64,000 nt of DNA. Origin: Dactylonectria macrodidyma (lineage: Eukaryota > Ascomycota > Sordariomycetes > Hypocreales > Nectriaceae). Within the stretch, counting starts at the first letter, position 1; every line of letters begins with the position of its first letter. Positions 45,601 through 58,169 of the stretch are shown one piece after another. The DNA is taken from NCBI GenBank assembly GCA_020744425.1, contig JAGMUV010000025.1, positions 992,001 through 1,056,000 of the forward strand, read 5' to 3'. Both the position numbers and the translations under genes were made by a program. The notes under the pieces were generated by a model. The model saw only the letters and a list, made by a program, of their open reading frames with translations, was not told where the DNA came from and did not search any database.

Positions 45601-48600
45601 TACTAAGTACTAATTACTAAAGTAAAGAAACTGTAATAATGTAAATATATATAATTAGTATATCTAATAGTATAGCTATTAATAATAACATTCTTTAAGA
45701 TAAATATAAAGAGAACTATAATAAAAAGCTTAAGTATAATAAAAAGAGTATATAATTAATAAGCTAGCTATTATTTATATAGAGCTTAATAACTCTTTAT
45801 TAACTATACTTATTAATAATAGTTATAGAGTTTATACTTTTATTAATAAGGCCTTAGCTTAAAGAATAAGCTTTTTATATATTAATATAAAGCTATAATA
45901 ATTTTATAGCTTTATTAATATAATAAAGCTAATAATAGCTATAAGTATAATAATTATAACTCTAAAAGTAAATAGCTATAAGTAAATGCTTTTTATATAT
46001 ATAGTTTATAATTTAAAATAAAGCCTATTCTTAAAAAAGCTATAAATAGAATAAAAAGATATTACTTATTTTATAAAAAAGAAAAAGTTATATTATAAAG
46101 TTATAAAAATTATACTATAAGTAAATAATAGAAAAGAACTAGCTTTAGTAATTAAAATATAAGTAGCTAGGCTTATTATAAGTTTAGTTATAACTGCTCT
46201 TTTATAATAAGTATATAAAGCAGCTTATTATAAAGATATTATAATATATTAACTTAAATAATATTAATAAAGTCCTTTATAAAAAGGACTTAATTAACTT
46301 TTAATTATATATATTAATTAATCTCCTTAAAAAATTCCTAAAGCTATTCTTAGTAAAAAAGGCTAATAGACTGCTCTTATACTAATTAATGAAACGACCT
46401 TAATAGATAAAGAAGAAACCACACCCAAATAGCTAGCTATCTTTCCGGAGCCGCTAGGGCTAATTGCAACTAATGCCATCTCACTGCCTCTAGCAGAGGT
46501 CAGCAGCGGCTGCTTCTAGCACTACTGCAAGTAAAGATAACAGGCCGGTCTCTTTAAGATAGTTAGGAAAGCGTCTAATTAAACACTCTATCGGGTTGGA
46601 TTGCTACTGCGGATTATAGCAAGGCTTGAAAAGATAAAGGTTGTAGCAGCAGATCCGGGCTTGGGTGAAAGACCGCGGATGCAGTCAGTCAGCTTATAAG
46701 AAAAAAGGGCGTATTCGGCCAGATTAAAAGGGATCTGATAAAAAGCAGGAAATCCGTAATGAAATTAATAGTCATACAGTCTAGAAAATAACTGTGCTGT
46801 TAGCTTCTATAACTAAGAGGCTTTTCTGCCTCCCTAGCTATTAAAGCTAATATCCCTAAAGATAATAATGTCCTTACTAAAGCTAGAAAAATCCTAAGAC
46901 CTAAAGAGTTGAATCTCTAGTCTTCACAACCCTATCTAACCCCTGTTCTATCATGCTCGCATTACTAAGCATTAATTATAAAGTGAACTTATTATTAGAT
47001 TATAATAAGGAAGAACCTCTCCTGTTTTAAAAGCCCCTTTATAATATATTTTAAGAAGGGCTCTTAATATTAAGGAAGACTCTAAATAACCTTTTTAATA
47101 AAGAGTATATTTAAGCTAGTAACTCCTTTATAATAATCCCAGTTCTCTTTATTAAGAAATTAAACAGTAAGCTAAGATTTTATTATAATTATTATATACT
47201 TAATATAATTATATAATAAGATTACTATCTCTTCTTACTAATTATAAAAATATTATATAATCTCTTTAGTATTTAATAGTTTATTAAGCTGGATATTATT
47301 ATAGCTTTTTATAAGCTAAGAATAGCTAAAGGGTATAAGAATAAGACTATATTTTAAATATATTTTAACTCTTTTAAATAGCTAATATATTTATTTAAAC
47401 TTAATAGTATTTTTATAATATTCTAGTATTATATTAATTAAATATTATAATAATACTTTAATAACTTTATAATAGCTTATTTTAATAATATCTTAATATA
47501 CTTAAATAAAACTTATTATAATTACTTAATAAAGGTTTATTAAGTCTTTTAAGCTCTTAATAATATAAGGCTTAATCTTAACTTTAAGAAATATAAGTTT
47601 ATAATATAAAAGGTTAAATACCTAGGGTTTATAATTAAGGCTAAAGAAGGCATTTATTATAATTTAAAAAAGTAATAAGTTATTTATAAATAAGAAGTGC
47701 TTTTATTATTAAAAGAGGTCTAGAGTTTCCTTAGCTTTACTAACTACTATTAAGTTTTTATTTTAAACTTTATAAATATTATTATACTTCTTATTTAGCT
47801 TATTAAAAAAGGAGTAATCTTTATATAAAATAATAGTAAAGAAGTAATATTTAAAAAACTTAAGTATTACTTTTATAATACTTTAATACTAATTAAATAA
47901 AACTTAAATAAAAAAGTATATATAAAAAGTAATAGCTTAAGCTTTACTTTAAAAGGAGTCCTTTTTTAAAAAGACTTATAAAAGCTTTATTACTTTATTA
48001 TATTTTACTTATAATAACTTAATTAATATAAGTATAATTACTCTATTTATAATTAAGAGATCTTAATTATTATTTCTTACTTAAAAATATAAAATATAAA
48101 GCTAAAGAATTATAAGCCCTTTATAATCCTTATTAATTATAAAAACTTAAAGTACTTTATAAAAAAATAATAGCTAAGTACTTAATAAATTTATTAAATA
48201 GAAAAACTCTAAGAATTTAACTTTATATTATAGTATTAACTTAGTAATAATAATACTATAGTAAATAAACTTAGCTAAAGAGACTAGAATGCTCCTAAGA
48301 GCAATTAAAATAAGTAAGAGAAAGGGCGCTCTATAAAAGCTAGCTTTATAAAAGGATATATTAACTTCCTTTAATTAAATAACTTTAGCTAAAATATAAA
48401 AATTTCTTAAGCTATTTTATAATATTACAATAGCTAATAAAAGTATAAAAGACTCTATATTTAGTATTTTACTTATTATAAATTATTTCTTATATTATAT
48501 TAAGGCTTTTAAAAGAGCTATTATTTAACCTTACTTAATTATAATAATAAAGGCAGCTTAGGCTAAACTGACTAATTATTATAAATTAATAAAAGATTTA

Positions 48601-48900
48601 CTAGTTTATTTAATAATAATAGTATTATATCCTTTTCTTAAATAAGTTTATATAAAAAAGATATAAGAAAATAAGAATAAGTAAATTAAGAAAACTAAAG
48701 CTTATATAAGAGAACTTTAGAAAGAAATATATAAATTAATTACCTCTTTTTATACTATTTTTTAACTAAGCTTAATATAAAGGCTATTTATAAGATGACT
48801 AAATGAGTATAAAATGTAAATAAAAGAGTAAAAGACTATAATTTTTAATATAAATAATAATAAGTATAAAGTGTATTACTATAAACCTATACTAATAATA
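42700..48900 (+). mobile_element. Gypsy element D, relative of element C
   Basis: The pol region (about 46100-48300) aligns closely with the minus-strand pol of element C but is more heavily RIP-mutated. RT is readable from about 46970; its active-site box reads AYFNN with Asn codons at 47484-47489. An RNase H end near 48130-48300 reads KNLKYF. Upstream, a Ser/Thr/Lys-rich gag-like region (about 43000-45200) includes a patch near 43080-43150 with surviving GC. LTRs were not found, so both limits are approximate. A 574-bp foreign insertion interrupts it before RT. Confidence 0.65.
46390..46963. mobile_element. 574-bp lightly mutated insertion in element D
   Basis: Element C is uninterrupted at the equivalent point (near 19525), giving an empty site: C continues straight from ACTAACTA to GGCATTGAC, whereas D has 574 extra bases between ATTAA (46385-46389) and ACTAA (46964-46968), a probable 5-bp target duplication. 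The insert begins TGAAACGACC, has normal CA/TG content and no evident reading frame or TIR. It may be a solo LTR or a MITE; the family is not recognised. Confidence 0.6.
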
Positions 48901-49639
48901 CTAAATCTATTAAAATAATAGCTAGAATCAGCTTAGTAAAAGCAATTTTCTAACTTATTCTTAATAGCTATTAATATTCTATTAATTATACTTATATTTA
49001 TTATAATAAAGTAGCTCTTTTCTAAAGCTAAACTTATAATAACTAACTAGTAAGGATTTATAAATATTAAAACTTTAAATCTTTTAGAATATTTACAATC
49101 CTAGAACAGGAGTGCTTTAATAGTCCTTTTAAAAGTAAGAATTCTACTTTAAGAAGTATTTAATTATTTAATTATTAACTCTAGTATTATTATATTAACT
49201 TAATAATAATAAGTATAATCTTTAATACTTAGAATTCTAAAGGTAATAAAGAAGGCAGCTATAAAAATGTTTTATTATTAGATTCTATTATTAAATTATT
49301 CAGCTGAAGGCTGACTTTACATCAGTTCTTAAGTTTCTAGAATAATAAGAGTTTAGTATAGATAAGGGTAATAAGTTTCTCAAGCTCTGATTAGTCTAAG
49401 TTTTATATTACTAGCTGTAAATCGTTTAGTAACTGGCTAATAGCTTTAGATAAGTAGGTCCAGGCCACTCTGCACTATGTCACTATTTGTTTACTTAGAA
49501 GATGATTTATTTATATTATATTTAGCTAAAGATAGCTATTTCATCCGCTTTAATACTTCTATATATCTTCTTTTCATTAGGCAATAGGTCCTAAATCTAC
49601 TTCCTAAGAGCTCTATAATGAATATAATTTCTATTATCT

Positions 49640-52600
49640 ATGCTTGCTATAGTGAAGAGAGACCGGCAGGCGACTTTATTAGTAAAAGGAAGTCTACTAA
49701 GAATACAAAGAACTGCCTTAATTGTTATAATAAGAACGATTCTTATATTAGCTCTGTCTCCTTACTGTATAAGATTAATACTAATTAAATAAAGTATTCT
49801 AAATCTAGAGACGTGACCTTAATGCTAAGGAACCTAGCCTTAGCTAAAAGACGTGCTCTAAAGAGAACTGATAGAGATACTAGCTTATCGCCTCCTAACA
49901 AGAGATCCAGAACCTAACCTATATTACTAGAGAAACTATAGTAACTTTATACAGCTAGGAGGCTATTCTAAGAGTCGTTTAGCCAGCTGTACGTTATACT
50001 AAGAATGCTAATTCTACTAACTTAATAAAGTATGTAGTATTTCTATACTCTAGCTCCCTTACTTTCTGTATAGCTAATGGCCTATCTAATTGCCTTACAT
50101 TCTGACCTATCTACTGCTCGAAGCAGTATAACTGGTTTAAATTACTCTTACTTAGCTACTAGGTTCTATAGAGCTAGGAAGAACTCATAAGATGATCCTT
50201 CTAAGGCTAGGGCGAGGGCTAAGCTAGCCGCTGTTTAGTACGATCATTATTTATAACGCTATATAGGGAAGCCTGTATTATTAATACTTATAATATCTTA
50301 ACTCAGTGTCTTTAATAGGTCTAAGGGTCTTAAAGAAGGTATTCTTATGCTATAGTCTTAGTAAATTGTTTAAGCTAATTATAGAGCGTAGATCGAAATC
50401 AAGATTGATTATAACTGAGTTAGTTTTAAGATAGAAGTAGGATAACTAAGGATAGTAATAATAGAGAGTAGTTTTTTAAATTTAATATTAATACTAAGGA
50501 CTATTTTAACTTATTCCTCTTACTTACTTAATTATAAAAGTACTTTAAATAATTAAGAGTAGAGTGTGATTCTAATCTAAGGGATAAAGATAAGAATAAT
50601 AATAATAATTCTATAGATAGAAGCCCTCTTTGCTATTACTTACTATAGCCTTCTATATAACTAAAGCATAGTTACTATAGTCCTGCTCTTAGTATAGGAG
50701 GGCGGCTAAGGAAATCTCAGATATAAGCTTAACTTCTATAGCTATTATAATAGTATCTAAGTCTAGTAGTGATTTTACTTAAATAATCAGCAGTATTTTA
50801 TATATAAGATCTAGTGTAGAATAGAGACTTTAATACTTATGCCTTAACTGACTGTAATAAGGCCATCCTTTGCAAGTTCTAGACTACGCTTAATAATAAC
50901 TAAATATAATACTATAGTAAATACTAAGAGTGCTAATTCTAAATGAGGATTGACTTAAAGGGCATTTATACGCATTATTATTAAAAGGATGAGGAGTGCT
51001 ATTCTAATAAGCTATACTTCTTCTTTATAAATAACTAGCTTGATTTTAGTCTTATACTAACTGAATTACTCTAACTTATGCTTATTAAAGAGTCTTTAAT
51101 TACTTATATCTATATTCATGTAAATATTATACTTATATAAGAGTAGTAATATAAGTACTAAGGGCATATAGTTTACTTTCTTTATAAGGTTAGTTTAGTA
51201 TATTACTAACTCCTCCTTTTACTTTAAAAAGTGAATACTATATTACTCTATTTTATAAATATATTATTTTATATAATACTTAGCTAATAGTTTACTTACT
51301 AGTTCTAAATATACTACTAGCTAGTTATTATATAGCTTAACTACTTCTAGTATTATTATCTTAAGTATTAATATATTATTATTAATAAAGAGTGACTAAG
51401 CTAATTGCTTTAAGATAGTAATATATTAAATGCTATTCTTTAAAGTTAGGTAAAGGCTATAGATATTAAGTCTGAGGATAATTAGGAAGTAGAACTAGAC
51501 CTAGAGGATAAGGTTATAGTATTAGATCTTTTAGCTAAAGATATAAAGCTTAATACCCTTTAGGCCATTCTTACTAAAGGACTAGAAGATAGCTTTAGAC
51601 TTCTTTTATACTCTTAGACTTAGGTGTAATACAGGCTAGAGCTTTTAAATATACATTATATACTTATTAATAAGTTTAATTGCTTTTATATATTACTCTT
51701 TTTAGCCTTTCTCTACTTCTTTTCTAATAGTAAAGCAGACTTTATTAAGCTTTAATTGCGCTCTATTAATTATAAGGATTATATTAAGTATATAATATAC
51801 TAGTATAATAGGCATTTTATATATTACCTTACTTTTTACTTTATTGCTTTTAATACTTTAATACAGTTATAAGTATATATAAGGTTTAAATTCTTTATAA
51901 AGTAATATAATAGTATATATAAGCTACTTATATAAGAGTAGCTTATTATAGCACTTAAATAGAGTGAGGACCCTAAGGTATAGGCATTAATTAACTTAAT
52001 TATAAGATATATAGTATTTATTTATAATACGCATTCCTTTTAAAATAAGAAGAAGTAAGAACTTAAGGCATATAGTTATAATCTTAACTGTTTTAAAGCA
52101 TTTATTATATTCAGCTTAGTAAATTTATACTAGTAGAGCCTCTACTAATATATGCTTTAATATAAAGACTGGTTAGTTATAACTGAGCTAGAGAGAATGG
52201 CTTTATTATACTACTTATTATAATAAAACTCTTATATTATTACTTTCTACTTTTACTACTAATATACTCTATTTTAGAATATTATTTTAAATAAGAAGTT
52301 TAGTATTATAGATTATTAAGATTAATATAAATAGTAAGGCTATAGTAACTTATATAACTATAGCTTATACTAAATAGATAATTCCCTTAGAGCTAATATA
52401 AAGAATAAAGCGGCTTATAATATATTTATATATATATAGGGATTCTATATTATTACTATTAATTCTAAACTAAGTAAGAGTATACTTTAGAATAAGAATA
52501 ATCTTCTAAGTATAGATCTTCTAAGTATAGAGATAATATTCTTATGGCTTTTATAAATTATTAACTATTACTAGTACTATAAGTATAATACTATATACTG

Positions 52601-55150
52601 CTTATATATAAGAAAGAGAACTAGTGATCTAATAAGAGATACAGAAGGTATTACTACAGATATTAAAGCAGCTAATATTACTAATTTAGAAAGGGAGTGT
52701 TGTTTTAACTTTCCTTATGCCTTATAAGAGCTGGCTATAGTAATTAGGAAAGAAGGCTAGTTATACTATATCTTTAAGGCAGCCTAGAATAATAGCTTTA
52801 TAAATAACTTTAACCCTACGATTATCCTAGGCTAGCTAGCTAATATTAATATATCTCCTTATACTAGCTTATAAGCAGTTCTTATATATGCTATAAAGTA
52901 TTATAATAAAGCTGAGAAGAAGACTGAGTCTTTTTTCTAGCTTATAGACCAAGTCTTGCTTTATATATTGTACATTCAGCCCTTATTATCCTTCTCTTCT
53001 TATCTTATAAATAAGCTAATTACTAAGAGAGATTACTTAGCATAAGAGATTTCCTATCTACTGCTTAATATTCTACTATAAGAAGGCATTCGTATAGTTA
53101 TTATTATAAACTACTATCTATTAGAGCGATAGGCATATTTATATTATATAAATAGAGATATTAATAAGGCTATTAGTAGCTATAGGAAATATTTAATAAG
53201 AAAGGACTAGTATAAGGATATAATGTATTTTAAATATTTATAATTATATAATTTTAATATATAAAGAAGACTCACTACTTATATAAAGAAGAGAGTCCTA
53301 TCTTACTTCTTTTAATATAAATCTATAAAAGCCTCTTCTTAATTTAATAACTTCTATTATATTAAATTAATAATAGTTTATTTATATTACTTTTTAAAAG
53401 AGTTATTTATTATAAGTAGCTAGTAGTTTAATTCTTTTATAACTAGGTATATATATTATAAATAGCTTTATAATACTTATATAAATAATTATTATAAAGA
53501 GCTAGATATAAATAAATTAATAGTAAAGAATAATAAGTTTAAGTATAAGGCTTATAAAGAGCTTATTATAAAGGAGGATTAATATAAACTTACTTATATA
53601 CTACTTAACTACTTATTAAAAGAAGAGGATATTAATATCCTTAGCTATTAAGATATTAATATTAATTATAATTAGACCCCTTATATTAAGTAGTATACTA
53701 ATAATAGCATTCTTAATAATAATTACTAGAAGTAATATAAAGTAGAAAATACTCTTAACCTTAATATAAATAATTAGCTATTAGAGGCTTATAATTTTTT
53801 AAATCCAGAGTAGCGCTTAATATATAATATAATAATAGGCTACTTCTTAATTTAAGATCCCTTTTAGTTATTACTCTATATAGATAGTGAAAGCAGTATT
53901 AATAAGTTATACTTTATTAACTTGCTCTTAGTATACTTCTAAGCTATAATATAAAGGAGGGGGATACTTATTTAGCATACTGTACTTATAAGTATTATAA
54001 GAAATCAGATTTCAGACATTACTTTGCATTTTTTATTATACTTACTAATTAATAAGGACTTTAAGCCTCTCTTAGCTATTAATAAGGCCTAGTTCTAGAA
54101 GAAGCTTAAAGATATTAAGTATTTAATTATTAATAAGAAGAGTATGCTTAGACTGCGTCAGCTATCTTAGATTAATAACTGTCTTTAAAAGGCGTTCTTA
54201 AATAAGAATAAAGAGTTCTTTAGTAGTCTGAATATACTATTAGTTAATGATTTCTTTTAGCTTCCCCTTATACTATAAAAGCCGCTTTATTATAATAAAG
54301 AGGTTTAAAGAGTAAAGATTAAAAATAGAAATGCATATAGGTGATTTAATAAATCAGTCTTTTTAAAGGTTATTTAGTAGTAGTATAGTAATAATTAGGA
54401 GGCATTCTGCCTAGCTCTAGAGGAATTGTAGTTATTTTAACTATTTATAGAGTCCTAAAAGCTCCTTTCTAGCTATATATAGGCAAAACTAGACGATTAA
54501 GAGGTTATAAGGTTTATTAATACCTTATGAGTATATATTACTAAAGATAGAGTGAATGAATATAACTACTATTACTTTAACTGCCTTAGCTAGCTAGTTA
54601 TCCGGATTATAGCTAAGAACATTAGCTCTAGTATAACTATTATACTTAATAATAAGGCAGGTAACCTTATAAAGCAGATCCCTATATATATTAGCTCTTA
54701 TTTAATACTAATATCTAACTTTTAATAGTTAGTTAGCCTTTATAATAGTGCTTATAGTATAGTTTATAATATTAGCTAAGCATTTAAGGCTAACTCTATT
54801 TAAAACCCTCCTTATATTATTATAATAGAGTTTAATAAATATAGTAGACTAGTATTTTTAATTACTGCTAATAGTAGGAAGATTGTCTTAATTCTCTTAG
54901 TAAAGAGAGACTTTCTTATTAAAACCACTCTCTACACTTATACCCAGTTTCCTCTAATTATATACTATATAATTACTATATATAAGTCATAAAGCATTAC
55001 TAAAGATATAATAGTTATAAATCTATTCTATTAGGACTTTCAGACTAATTTAAGCTATATAGCTATTTCTTATATAAAAACGCTTAACGGTCTAATATTA
55101 GATACACTATTTAATTATAATTACTTAGTCTATAAGTCTTCTCTAGATAG
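49640..55150 (+). mobile_element. Helitron relic
   Basis: The 3' half encodes the fused replication initiator-helicase typical of Helitrons (see the pseudogene at 52700-55150). The 5' part (49640-52700) is decayed. A short basic, Cys-containing stretch near 49660-49920 (KRKSTKNTKN, then CLNC) could be an N-terminal zinc-finger region. The HUH nuclease motif was not located. Terminal TC, 3' hairpin and CTRR were not identified, so the limits are approximate. Confidence 0.65.
52700..55150 (+). pseudogene. Helitron Rep C-terminus and Pif1-like helicase relic
   Basis: One frame holds from about 52900 to 55100 without net shift. The segment near 52900-53150 (KAEKKTESF, later ITKRDYLA) matches the region between Rep and helicase in Helitron proteins. 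Helicase motifs follow: the Walker A position at 53883-53906 reads DSESSINK, its glycines lost; motif II near 54126-54146 reads IINKKSM; motif III near 54243-54269 reads VNDFF-stop-LPL; the final motif near 55044-55095 reads TNLSYIAISYIKTLNG. Each departure from the Pif1 pattern is a G/C-to-A/T change, so RIP killed it after a long period of selection. Confidence 0.75.
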
Positions 55151-55640
55151 TATAAAGATAAAGATAAGGGATTAAGAGCTTTAGAAATAGCAAGTGCTTA
55201 TACAGAATCTATATATATTATATAATACTAATAATAGCTATAGTAATGGATTAGTATATAGATAATGCAGTAGTAGTAATAGCTTTCCAGTCTGTAGATA
55301 TATAGCCTTTAGCTGAGGCTACTCTATACACTCTATTACTACTTTAATATACATAGAGTAATGTAGTATTTTATAGAAATACTGAATATACTTTATAAAA
55401 ATAAAAAAAAGGCTGTTCTTATTATTAACTATAATTATTCTTTAGGTCAGTTATTATAATAATAATAATAAGAGGTTCTTTAGGGCTTTATATCTTTAAG
55501 TAATTCTATTTAGAACTTTAAACTTTAATATTAATTTTAGCTTTAAAGTTAAAGAGGAAGGTCTTTTAATATAATTTAATAATAGCTTTAGAAAGCTTAA
55601 AAGCAGATATAGCATAAGGCTATAAGTTATATATTATATT

Positions 55641-55848
55641 TAGACTAATAGTCTAGACCACAGTTCATACTATAGTCTAGTCTAATAGTAATAGACAGAC
55701 TAATAGTCCAGTCTATATAATCTCAGTCAGACTGCTAGTCCAGTCTGACCTAAGTCAGATGACTGCTAGTTTAGTCTAGCCAAGTCAGACGGACTAAAGA
55801 GGCAGTCTGAGGTGTCCGGACGGACTATTTAGACTATTAGAAGCGCTG
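55641..55848. repeat. AGTC-rich short palindromic repeat cluster
   Basis: About 200 bp are built from variants of a roughly 20-bp motif such as CAGACTGCTAGTCCAGTCTG and GACTAATAGTCTAGACC. Most units can fold on themselves because AGACT and AGTCT alternate. The last third (55760-55845) retains CpG and is barely RIP-mutated. It lies between the Helitron relic and the gene fragment paralogous to 33.4 kb. Confidence 0.65.
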
Positions 55849-56606
55849 ACTGCGAGGCTACGAGCACCTGGTTGACAGATTGAGAACTAGCTCTCCTAGC
55901 GACGACGCAGTTTCTGTCGCAGATATTTGTACAAGTAGGCAAAGCAGCCGACAACAGGAGAAGTTGGGACAGCTGTTGAGTCCTAATGTATAACGATCCA
56001 CACTTCGCATTACGTCTCCTAGCCCGTCAGGCCAAAAGATAAGTCTATAATCACAATAGTAGCGATTATAGGTGTGGATAATAGCTATTAAATAGGGTCT
56101 CATGCACGCCCGGCTGTCCAGGTCATAATACGATGTCTCCCCTCCTAGTAGCTTGTCCCTAAGCTTACTAGTCCAGGCGCTGATAAGGGTGAACAGGCCT
56201 TATCATCTTGCGCTCTAGCTGCCCTACTCTGACTAGCTGATCGGGCTTAGTCTGAGCTAGTAGTAGGATTCCTATTAAAGCTAGTGACCCTGGAATCGAA
56301 CTCACGACCTCTGTTGCATTGACCCGCATTATGTGATTATTGTGTAATGATCCACACTTCGTATTACGTCTCCTAGCCCGTTAAGCCAAAAGATAAGTCT
56401 ATAATCACAATAGTAGCGATTACAGGTGTGGATAACAGCTATTAAATAGGGTCTCATGCACGCCCGGCTGTCCAGGTCGTAATACAATGCCTTGATAATA
56501 TTTCCCTCGGGGCATTAAAGCGGAAGATATCTCCAGAGGTTGTCTTATATAATAACTCAACCGTCAAGCGAGTAAAGCAGGAGTAAACGAAAGAACACCC
56601 TTAAAA
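55849..56606 (+). pseudogene. Paralogue of the 33.4-kb gene fragment, carrying a TRIM
   Basis: 55849-55988 plus 56485-56606 equal the reverse complement of 33430-33690 with a 496-bp element inserted. The plus strand reads GYEHLVDRLRTSSPSDDAVS and continues toward QSSRQQEKLGQLLSP before the insertion, with no stop. This is a better-preserved version than the 33-kb copy. The protein family is not recognised. Homology ends abruptly on both sides. Confidence 0.65.
55989..56484 (-). mobile_element. TRIM-like element T1 (496 bp)
   Basis: Two 142-bp direct repeats (55989-56130 and 56343-56484) enclose a 212-bp interior. The flanks TAATG (55984-55988) and CAATG (56485-56489) are a 5-bp target duplication, and the paralogous empty site at 33540-33544 carries it once. 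The LTRs begin T[G/A]TAAYGATCC. The interior encodes no protein. On the minus strand 56302-56292 reads AGTTCGATTCC, one mismatch from the pol III B box, preceded by GAGGTCGTG as in a tRNA T arm. This fits a terminal-repeat retrotransposon in miniature; strand is assigned from the tRNA-like part only. Confidence 0.75.
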
Positions 56607-57130
56607 TGGCTAACTCTAGCGTCTTATTTTCTCCTTCTCCTAAGTATATCTCGCAGCCTTATAAGTCTTTAAATACACTGTGTGCATCTCCTTTGTAAAT
56701 CTCTCCACCTTCTAAGCAAGCTCTTACGTTGAATCCTTAGGTGGGTATCTAACTTACTGCATTAGGAATTGCAATTTCTCATCCTTAGCCTTTTACTAGT
56801 AGATCTTAAAAATATAGAATAAATTTATTCTTATTACTACTTCGCGGCCTCTAATTAATTCCTAGTAGTAGTAGAGTATAAGTAAGCAGTCTTATTAAAA
56901 GGTACGCTTATTAATAAGTGTAGGCTTAGAGTAGTCAGTCTATTTGATTATAATCTTAACCTTAGTTTTATTTTTAGTATAGTAATTAATCATTGCTTTA
57001 GCTTTATATCTCAGCTCTTCTATCTTAGGCTTAGCTAATTTAGCTATATTATTTGCATTAGTTGGCTCCTCTAGATCCTCTGACTTGCTTATGTCCTTTT
57101 GCTTAGCTGAATTCTTTTCTGCTTCTTACT
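56600..57130 (-). pseudogene. Unrecognised minus-strand coding relic
   Basis: A frame of about 175 codons is readable with only a few stops, all at CAA/CAG-derived positions. Readable pieces are KSEDLEEPTNANNIAKLAKP, then YKAKAMINYYTKNKTK, then FTKEMHTVYLKTYKAARY near the end. It is Lys-rich and looks helical. No family is recognised; it could be a retroelement gag or a host gene fragment. It abuts the fragment paralogous to 33.4 kb. Confidence 0.5.
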
Positions 57131-57479
57131 TTCTAAGTACTTTTAGTCCTTTCTGCCCTCTATCTTATTATAAGACGTCGGCTTATCTTTACTATTGAGT
57201 TTAGGAAAACTATTATAATTCCTTAGTATAAAGTAAGCAATATCTAGCCTAAGGCTTAGGGGCTGGATAATCTCTAAGGACTTATTTCATATTATTATAT
57301 TATATATAGTCTTAGTCTAGTCATCTATTATCTAACCTATAGAATAGAGAATAGTAGACTTAGTAGTATTTAAATACGCTAATACTAGAAGCAGGCTAAC
57401 TTTAGTAAGAAAGTTACATTTATTATTTATATAAAGGCCCTTGAGATCTGAGTGCTTTATAGATTGTCAGCATCTAATT

Positions 57480-57970
57480 AATACACTATATATAACCGTC
57501 TTTACACTGAAGATACGTAAGAGCTAGACGAAACGCGATCAGCGCGTAGCGCCGGCGTTGACTCTCCTCGTTCTCGTTCTGGCCATTGTGCGGCTTGAGG
57601 AGAAGCAGTAGGGTTGAGGGTAATCCGACGGAAAGCGATTGAGTCTGATGCGTGCAAGGGAGGCTCGCTTAGTTTATAGATGAGAGAAAAGAGGGTTTGC
57701 AGTTGCGTGATGAAGAGCCAAGTCAGTTTTCTACCGGGTTTTGCGAGAGACAGTATCGTGTCGATTGGGTAAATTAGTTGACCCGTTCTTTTAGGGGATT
57801 GATGGATCCAATACGGCTAGGATGATCAGAGCCTTCAAAGGGGGTTTTCTGTAGAGACTAAAGATGATTGCATTTTTTTTTATGTATAATCTAGGCTGCC
57901 AATTTTCAATTCTAGTAAAGGAAGACTCTTACGAATTATGGCATCTCAAATATCGCACTGAAACCCGATT
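57480..57970. other. Normal-composition segment without a gene
   Basis: About 490 bp are rich in CpG and CpA and thus escaped RIP, bounded on both sides by mutated DNA. No convincing frame or paired copy is found. The tone (GATTGGGTAAATTAGTTGACC) recalls an LTR, and a solo LTR of an otherwise absent family is possible. Confidence 0.4.
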
Positions 57971-57989
57971 TTCTCACTATAACCACAGG

Positions 57990-58169
57990 CCTCAGCAGCC
58001 CCGAGAACCCCCCTGCTAGCAGCCTCAAGAGCCCCAGCAGCCCCAGCAGCTCTAGCAGCCCCAAGAGCCCAAGCTACAGGAGCCGCTAAAAAAGAAATTA
58101 CCTACCTGTAGCAAATTTTATATAGAAGGCCATAGAAGGAGTGCAAAATGCTGTATTTTGCATGGTTAA
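57990..58169 (+). pseudogene. Gln/Pro-rich relic with zinc-finger-like tail
   Basis: Sixty codons read PQQPREPP, then repeats of QQPQEP-type units from a CAG/CCC array, with two TAG codons at former CAG positions. A KKKLPTCSKFYIEGHRR-like tail with Cys and His ends at TAA 58167-58169. It could be the end of a gag or of a transcription-factor-like gene. The array is microsatellite-like and may be chance coding. Confidence 0.35.

Noticed and set aside
55641..55848. Possible CRISPR-like array
   Set aside because: Repeats are degenerate and self-overlapping with no uniform spacers, and the window is eukaryotic.
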